Positions 55,496-60,702 of a stretch of 60,702 bases of DNA are shown piece by piece. Where the stretch lies: contig JAOALB010000228.1 of NCBI GenBank assembly GCA_025331125.1, positions 1 to 60,702 of the forward strand, written 5' to 3'. The DNA is from Mycogone perniciosa. Lineage: Eukaryota > Ascomycota > Sordariomycetes > Hypocreales > Hypocreaceae. The notes under the pieces are model-generated. The model was not told the DNA's origin. It searched no databases and saw only the letters and a program-made list of their open reading frames with translations. Numbering within the stretch: the stretch's first letter is position 1; every line of letters begins with the position of its first letter. Both the position numbers and the translations under genes were made by a program.

Positions 55496-57320
55496 CTATT
55501 GAAAGACCAAATCAGGCATTTCTATAATCTTTAGCTGCCATTCTATATACATATCCTCCTTTTTTGTCCTCTTGATTTTTGCTGACGTTGCTGGTGGGTT
55601 CAAAAGCTTGTACATCTCATTCCGTGCCTTTATAATATCTGGAACCTTTATAAACTGCTTATTAGGGTCAAAGTTGATCTTTTTTTTCCTTTTTGACCGT
55701 AATTCCTCATTCTCATGCCTTAAGAGAGATAATTCCTTATCTTGGGCTACTAATATTGAATTTTGACGGTCTAACCCTTTGCCAACCTTTGTGTGACGAT
55801 CTGGGCTGATTCCTAACAACCAAACCGAGGCTCGCAGGGTTTATGTTAGCAGAGAGGTCAGGGAGAATACTAAGCAATGTGTTGTTGTCACGATTCTATA
55901 GAACTGGTGTGTTCAAGTGAATGCTGTTGTTAACGACTGTCTAAGTAACTATGCTAAATGATCGTGACTTATCCAGTCTTATATACAAAGGAGATGCTTG
56001 GGTGATCACTGATCCCCTTAGCGAGCGTTGCTGTGATCACCGCCGTTCATACGGTGGTCAAGTTGGCGATCACGACCTTGGTGTAGTGAGCGTTCGAGCG
56101 ATCACTCTTAGTGCAGTGATCACTTCCCTTTGATTGGCTGGGGGATGCGGTATTCTACCGTGATCTCGTGACCAGGTCTTTGACATGGTCGGGTCGTGAC
56201 ACTTTGTCAGAAAGAGCCGAAGTGTGCGATCGATCTTTGCAGAAGAAGAAATATCTTGGAAGACCTTCCTTAGCTGCTGTGACGACTGGGGCGTATTGAA
56301 AAAGGTCTCTAATAACTCAGACGGCTTGGCCACGGCCTTTGGTGGTGTAACTGGCCGTTCTTCTGGCTTGCTTGTCATTGGGTTAAGAAGGGGCTTTGTC
56401 ATTGAGACCGGCCATAATCCAGATGATTTCCAGCCCGCAATAATATTCTTAGTTGTTAATCCAAGCTGCCTTGCCTTATGACAGCAGCGAATAAAGGTAA
56501 TCTTGCCCAGTTGAGTGGCATCATCAATTCCAGCCAGTTTGTTAAGTTCTCGTCGGTATGCATTCTTAACTGGGCCAAAAACAGCAACATCGAGAGGCTG
56601 AAGAACATGGGAAGAATGCGGAGGTAAAAAAATAAGATAAATATTTTTGAAGAAGCATTCAAACATAAAATCGTCAGTTGTGTGACTGCCATGGCCATCA
56701 AAAATAAGAAGTCTTTTATCTCCTTCCTTTGCTGGCTTTGTCTGAGGGATAAAGATCTTCTTTAACCATATAATAGCAATTTGGTCATTAGTCCAGCCTC
56801 TCTCAGACGAAGTAAAGTCCCAAGTATCAAGAAAGTCAAGCTCTTTAGGAAACCATTGCTATTGAACAGTCTTTCCTTTAAAGATAACTAAGGGGGTCAG
56901 GGCTTGGCCGACTGCTGAGATACATTCGAGTATTGTGATCCAAGATCGCGAGCCAGGGTTCTTGACCATTGTAACCTTCTTCTCTGAGCTCCCAAGCACA
57001 AGGCCATTGTGCCCTAGCCCTTCCATTATCCCTGATTCGTCCATGTTGTAACGGTTTTCTGGTTTGACTGCCTTGACGGCTGGTATCTCCATCAACATAA
57101 AGAAGTCCTCAATTTTTTAGTTGTTGCTCCATTAAACGGAGAAGAATCAAACTTCTGACCTCTAAGAGTCTTAATCTCAGGATTTCGACGTAAAAACGCC
57201 TCCATCTAGTGAGTTCCGACTGGATCTTGATGGCCGGTTTTTTTGGCAACACGACTGGCGAAGTCGGCGACTTGTGCATGTGTTGGAGGGAACCCTAGGG
57301 CATCTTGGGCTAAGACCCAA
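55496..57320 (-). pseudogene. pogo/Tigger-type (DDE_1) transposase, interrupted
   Basis: On the minus strand: a CENP-B-type DNA-binding region (WVLAQDALGFPPTHAQ ... FASRVAKKTGHQ near 57300-57240), a TAG at 57206-57208 where Trp fits, MDESGIMEG (first catalytic Asp), TAG at 56859-56861 where Gln fits, LLIFDGHGSH (second Asp) and LQPLDVAVFGPVK (third Asp). Then the C-terminal helices continue to LFLTK, where a 410-bp solo LTR is inserted. The frame continues on the other side as VGKGLDRQNSILV to the stop at 55496. The N-terminus is cut by the inverted-repeat element at 57321. pogo-like elements are Tc1 relatives. This copy is dead. Confidence 0.8.
55792..56201. repeat. Solo LTR, copy 3, with target duplication
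   Basis: It begins TGTGACGATCTGGG and ends GGTCGGGTCGTGACA, 410 bp. The pentamer CTTTG occurs on both sides (55787-55791 and 56202-56206), a clear 5-bp target-site duplication. It splits the pogo transposase in its C-terminal coding region. It is the best-preserved of the three copies. Internal repeats of GTGATC are conspicuous. Confidence 0.9.
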
Positions 57321-57405
57321 TGTCACGGCATGGCTAACCACTCGGCCAAGTCGCACTACAAAAGGTAGATTGCAGTTGTATATGGCTTGACTTGGTACTG
57401 TGACA
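57321..57405. repeat. 85-bp inverted-repeat element with A-box-like sequence
   Basis: Ends are TGTCACGGCATGG and TACTGTGACA. The reverse complement of the interior contains GCGACTTGGCCGAGTGGTTA, which matches the A box of Leu/Ser-type tRNA genes. It is an inverted, shorter copy of 58167-58284. It joins the N-terminal truncation point of the pogo transposase on the left to the Tc1 fragment on the right. Confidence 0.75.
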
Positions 57406-58166
57406 ACGCGCTTCCTCCAGAAACATGGTATCCAATACAGAACTGCTTTACAACGCCCTAAATTAACGGAAGAATTAGCAAAAAAACGGCTAGAATTTGC
57501 GAAGAAATAGGTAAATAATACTCCAGAGGATTGGCAGCGCTGGATCTTTTCATATGAGACTACAGTTGCTCGCGGTGCAGGAGAGAGGCAAAAGTGGGTT
57601 TTTTGCCGCCCAGTATGTCTTTAAATACTTGCTATTTTTAACCCCAATTAACCAGATATAGAGTGAAAGATTAGATCAAGATAAAATTCAAGGAAAGACG
57701 AAGCCGACACGGCATTTCCAGATGTTCTGGGCCGGATTTGCGTTCAATAGGAGGACTTTAATTGTGCCTCTCCTTGGCGACCCAGAATCTAAGCGTGGTG
57801 GCGTTTCTGGCCGCATTATCCTCGAATGCCTACAAGAAAACCTTCCAACAATTGCAGAACCTGGTTTTATTTTCGTCCAGGATAATGCTCCAACACATAC
57901 AGCCAATGTAGTACAGCAGTGGTTGAGGGAATGGGCTGAAGAGAATGGGGTTACTTTAGTGGATTGGCCGGCTTATTCGCCAGGTCTTAACCCTATTGAA
58001 AATCTATGGAAGCTATTAAAAGAAAAAAATAATTAAAATGTATCCTGAACTATCTGATATGCCTAAAAACAATCAGACTATGCAAAAGCTATGCCAGGCA
58101 GTTATAGAAGTATGGGAGCTATTTGAAGATGACCTGCCTAATCGGCTTATGCTATCGATGACCAAC
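57406..58166 (+). pseudogene. Tc1/mariner transposase fragment between inverted repeats
   Basis: A plus-strand DDE_3 transposase lacks its helix-turn-helix N-terminus. It has LTEELAKKRLEFAKK followed by a TAG, then DWQRWIFSYETTVARG near 57535-57575, FVQDNAPTHTANVVQQWL (second Asp, near 57875) and YSPGLNPIENLWKLLKE (Glu, near 57975). A frameshift in an A-run near 58025 separates the C-terminal MYPELSDMPKNNQTM ... LPNRLMLSMTN. The fragment is bounded exactly by inverted copies of one small element (57321-57405 and 58167-58284), as a composite unit would be, but both coding ends are truncated. Confidence 0.7.
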
Positions 58167-58448
58167 TGTCACAGCACCAAGTCAAGCCATATATAACCAC
58201 TTTGCAGTGTAAGGTCTTCGACCTTACAACTGCAATCTACCTTTTGTAGTGCGACTTGGCCGAGTGGTTAGCCATGCCGTAACAGTACTATCACGGCTCA
58301 GGGGTAGGGTCCAAGGTAACATCGTTGTTGAGCCTTGCAGAAGCAAGGTTTAGTGAAGCTGGACCTATGGACTAGTCTATCATGGATTTGGGTCGTTCAC
58401 GTGACATCACACGTGATGTATGCAAGGTGTCGGCTTGGTGCCGTGACA
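58167..58448. repeat. Two small elements back to back, A-box-bearing
   Basis: 58167-58284 is the opposite-orientation copy of 57321-57405, with an extra hairpin GTAAGGTC-TTC-GACCTTAC. Here the plus strand reads GCGACTTGGCCGAGTGGTTA, an A-box-like promoter sequence. 58289-58448 is a relative of the 17641-17798 MITE. The outer ends TGTCACAGCACCAAG and CTTGGTGCCGTGACA are inverted repeats of each other, so the pair may act as one 282-bp unit. No convincing B box was found. Confidence 0.65.
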
Positions 58449-58449
58449 C

Positions 58450-60050
58450 ACAGGCCTTCCACAAGGATCACCCCTGTCGCCGGTATTATTCCTCTTCAAC
58501 GCGGACTTAGTGCAGCACCAGATCGACAAAAATGGAGGAGCGATCGCTTTCGTGGATGACTACACAGCATGGGTCTCAGGACCAACGGCACAAAGCAACC
58601 GGGCAAAGATTCAAGAAATTATTAACAAAGCCTTAGACCGGGAGAGAAGAAGTGGGGCAACCTTTGAAGCAGAGAAGACGGCAATCATACACTTCACCAG
58701 ATATACTGGCCGAGTTGACTCAGAACCCTTCGATATCAAGGGAGAAGCGATCTGGCCCAAAGACAAAGTCAAGATCCTGGGGGTTATAATGGACTACCGG
58801 CTCCACTACAAGCAGCATATAGCAAGAGCAGCTACTAAAGGCCTTGAGGTGGCGATAGAACTGAAACGGCTTAGGGGTATATCCCCATCAACCGCCCGGC
58901 AATTGTTCACGAGCTTGGTAGCCCCAGTAGTGGATTATGCCTCCAATATTTGGATGCATGCGTGCAAAGACAAAGCAGCAGGACCCATCAATAGAGTGCA
59001 AAGGCTAGGGGCACAAGCAATAATCGGAACGTTCACTACGGTGTCAACAGGCATAGCAGAAGCAGAAGCCCACATAGCCTCCACCCAGGAACGGTTCTGG
59101 AAAAGAGCAACGAAGCTGTGGGTAGACCTTCACAGCCTACCAGAGACTAACCCACTGCGCAGAGCAACTCGCCGGATCCGAGCATTCAGGAGATTTACAT
59201 CTCCCCTGCGACGGATTGCCGATGCTTGCAGCGAGGTCCCAGTAGACAAGATGGAGACCATCAACCCGTTCACACTGGCACCCTAAGAAAAACGAATACG
59301 AATAACTACTAACGACGAGGGCAAGGAAACAGCAAACATAGCTAAGGCAGGTTGGGCCGTACGAGTCGCCACGAGCAGCTCAGTGAAGAACGGGATAGTA
59401 GGCATGGGCGGGGCCATCCCTTTGCCCATGAGGGGGGGCGGCAGACTTGAAACGCTCTCCGTCACCCTCGGCACGAGAACAGAGCAGAACCCATACTCAG
59501 CGGAACTAGCAGCAATGGCACACGCCTTTGAAACGTTACCCAAATTCAAATCCCGAATTGTAGTGGTCTTCACAAGCAACAGAGCAGCAGCGCTTACGGT
59601 TGGCCGACCACGCTAACAGTCGGGTTAGGAGTTCACCCGCTGCATCTACGACGCTATCGACGCACTACGAGAAAACAGAAATGAGATAATAGTTGCATGG
59701 CTCCTCCCTTCAGGTAGTGACTACAATCTGACAACAGCAGCCAAGACATCCGCACGCCAGGCAGCCCTGCAAGACGCACCCTCAAAAAGACTCCCTTCCA
59801 GAGCACGATCCACCACGCTCAACATAGCAAGAGCACAGCAACAGAATAGCAGAGCTTTACCAGAAGGGGTTGGGAAACACGCCAAAAGGGTGGACTCGGC
59901 ACTCCCTGGGAAACACACTTGGAAACTATACGACCAACTATCCTGGAAAGAGGCAAGCGTGCTGGCTCAGCTTAGGACAGGTATGGCACGATTAAATGGA
60001 TACCTCCACCAGATCGGAGCAGCACCAACGAGCCACTATTCAGCATCCCC
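58450..60050 (+). mobile_element. Tad1-like LINE, RT to RNase H, 5'-truncated
   Basis: The coding frame enters mid reverse transcriptase at GLPQGSPLSPVLF, directly after the small element ending at 58448. Then come the catalytic FVDDYTAW box, the thumb region with VKILGVIMDYRL and QLFTSLVAPVVDYASNIW, and an RNase H region (GWAVRVA ... NPYSAELAAMAHAFE ... TSNRAAALTV). Last is the C-terminal VLAQLRTGMARLNGYL, cut off before the CCHC knuckle. Stops occur at 59284-59286 and 59614-59616; the latter, before QSGQEFTRC, fits CAA to TAA. The N-terminal endonuclease is missing. The 3' ends at 47.2-47.9 and 54.9-55.5 kb are from the same family. Confidence 0.75.
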
Positions 60051-60253
60051 CCCATACTAGTAAACTAGTTTTTGAGAACCTCCGAGTACTCCGTACTCAG
60101 TAACAGAAAGGCAATTTGTCGCATTTCGCCGAGGTGGATCCGACGGAATAACAATATTCCAGCGCCGTCGCCAATGATGTAAATAAATAAACAAACACCC
60201 GCCCTGCTGCTATCCATCGCCTCTACCAAAGTAGGGAGGTTATCGTTGTTATC
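60051..60253. other. Upstream region of the window-end gene
   Basis: The LINE ends with a damaged C-terminus near 60050. About 200 bp of non-coding sequence follow, with CTCCGTACTC repeats near 60090 that could be promoter or element remains. Confidence 0.3.
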
Positions 60254-60702
60254 ATGGAAGCTGAATTAGCAAAGCTGCGACTGCAACTTGAAAAGGAGCA
60301 ACGCCGACGAGAAGAGGAGCAGCGCCTTCGTGAAGACGCTGAGGAGCGTCTATCGACCGAGCAACATTTTCGTGCAGAGGAACAGCGCCGACGCGAAGCA
60401 GCAGAGCGAGTGTCACAGCTCCAGACACTTCGGCAGTACCTTGAAGGTTGCCACTCCCTCGATACCGCGATCCAGGTCATTACCGACCCTTCCTCCACCA
60501 CCCGAGGCAATACAACCAATCCAACCGGTAGAGTTTATCCTCGGCGAATCGTCCCATCCCCAGACTTCATGATCAAGCAGTTGGAAATCTGGGAACTGCT
60601 GTCGGCAAGCGATTCGTTTCACTCGGATTTCCTATTTCCATCCGTCCATCAACTCAGCTATGTGCGGTCTGTGTTGAGCCCGATCAGCAGTGAGATGTCT
60701 CT
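60254..60702 (+). CDS. Coiled-coil fungal protein, N-terminal part (runs off the window)
   Basis: The ATG at 60254 opens a frame that continues past the end of the window, at least 149 codons. Residues 1-60 are a strongly charged coiled coil (MEAELAKLRLQLEKEQRRREE, then RRREAAERVSQL). A conserved block follows: QTLRQYLEGCHSL, DTAIQVITDPSSTT, TNPTGRVYPRRIVP and LSYVRSVLSPISSEMS. This N-terminus is typical of a large uncharacterised fungal family, often followed by a protein-kinase-like domain that would lie outside the window. No stops are seen in the visible part. Confidence 0.65.
   Translation, partial: MEAELAKLRLQLEKEQRRREEEQRLREDAEERLSTEQHFRAEEQRRREAAERVSQLQTLRQYLEGCHSLDTAIQVITDPSSTTRGNTTNPTGRVYPRRIVPSPDFMIKQLEIWELLSASDSFHSDFLFPSVHQLSYVRSVLSPISSEMS

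Noticed and set aside
58250..58284. Functional tRNA gene
   Set aside because: Only an A-box-like segment is present. Acceptor stem, anticodon arm and B box cannot be assembled.
1..60702. CRISPR array or bacterial operon
   Set aside because: No regularly spaced direct repeats were found; introns and fungal families show that the DNA is eukaryotic.

Overview
The window is nuclear DNA of a filamentous ascomycete (Pezizomycotina). The evidence is short GT-AG introns of 45-115 nt with CTRAY branch sites, fungal gene families (Argonaute, SET-MYND, STAND/WD40, BTB), and dense fungal transposons: Helitron, Tad1-like and RLE-type LINEs, pogo, Tc1/mariner, hAT, solo LTRs and MITEs. Many broken ORFs carry TAG or TAA where CAG, CAA or TGG is expected. 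That is what repeat-induced point mutation (RIP) produces, so the genome probably is or was RIP-competent. A truncated bacterial SpvB/TcB-type gene fragment and the overall family mix would fit an insect-associated Hypocrealean fungus, but the species cannot be fixed from the sequence.

Layout. 0-1.5 kb: solo LTR and Tc1/mariner remnant. 1.8-10.4 kb: decayed Helitron Rep-helicase (minus strand) with an intact divergent accessory gene. 10.4-15.3 kb: AT-rich repeat debris. 15.3-21 kb: SpvB-like fragment, RLE LINE interrupted by a MITE, WD40 remnant, Tc1-type MITEs. 22.5-24.1 kb: intact PD-(D/E)XK nuclease-like gene. 24.7-27.7 kb: kinase-like and BTB pseudogenes. 27.9-41 kb: an island of three intact multi-exon genes. 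41-50 kb: broken unknown genes, a nearly intact Tc1/mariner transposase, and a nested hAT/LINE/MITE stack. 50.1-52.9 kb: a second PD-(D/E)XK gene and a small fungal unknown. 53-60 kb: aminotransferase pseudogene, LINE tails, a pogo element split by a solo LTR, a Tc1 fragment bracketed by inverted repeats, and a Tad1-like LINE. The window ends inside a coiled-coil gene.

The most interesting unit is the intact island. A SET-MYND gene (27.9-29.7 kb) is followed on the same strand by an Argonaute of about 1,014 residues with a complete DEDD slicer tetrad (30.3-33.4 kb). Only about 230 bp away, tail to tail, lies a seven-exon gene (33.7-41.0 kb). I reconstruct its product as 2,315 residues: an NFX1/ZNFX1-type superfamily 1 RNA helicase, cysteine-rich zinc fingers, a coiled coil and three CbbX/SpoVK-type AAA+ modules. 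ZNFX1-type helicases work with Argonautes in animals, and a related helicase (Hrr1) acts in fission yeast RNAi. An Argonaute beside such a helicase-AAA fusion, intact within RIP-damaged transposons, is a candidate RNA-based genome-defence locus. The functional link is inference.
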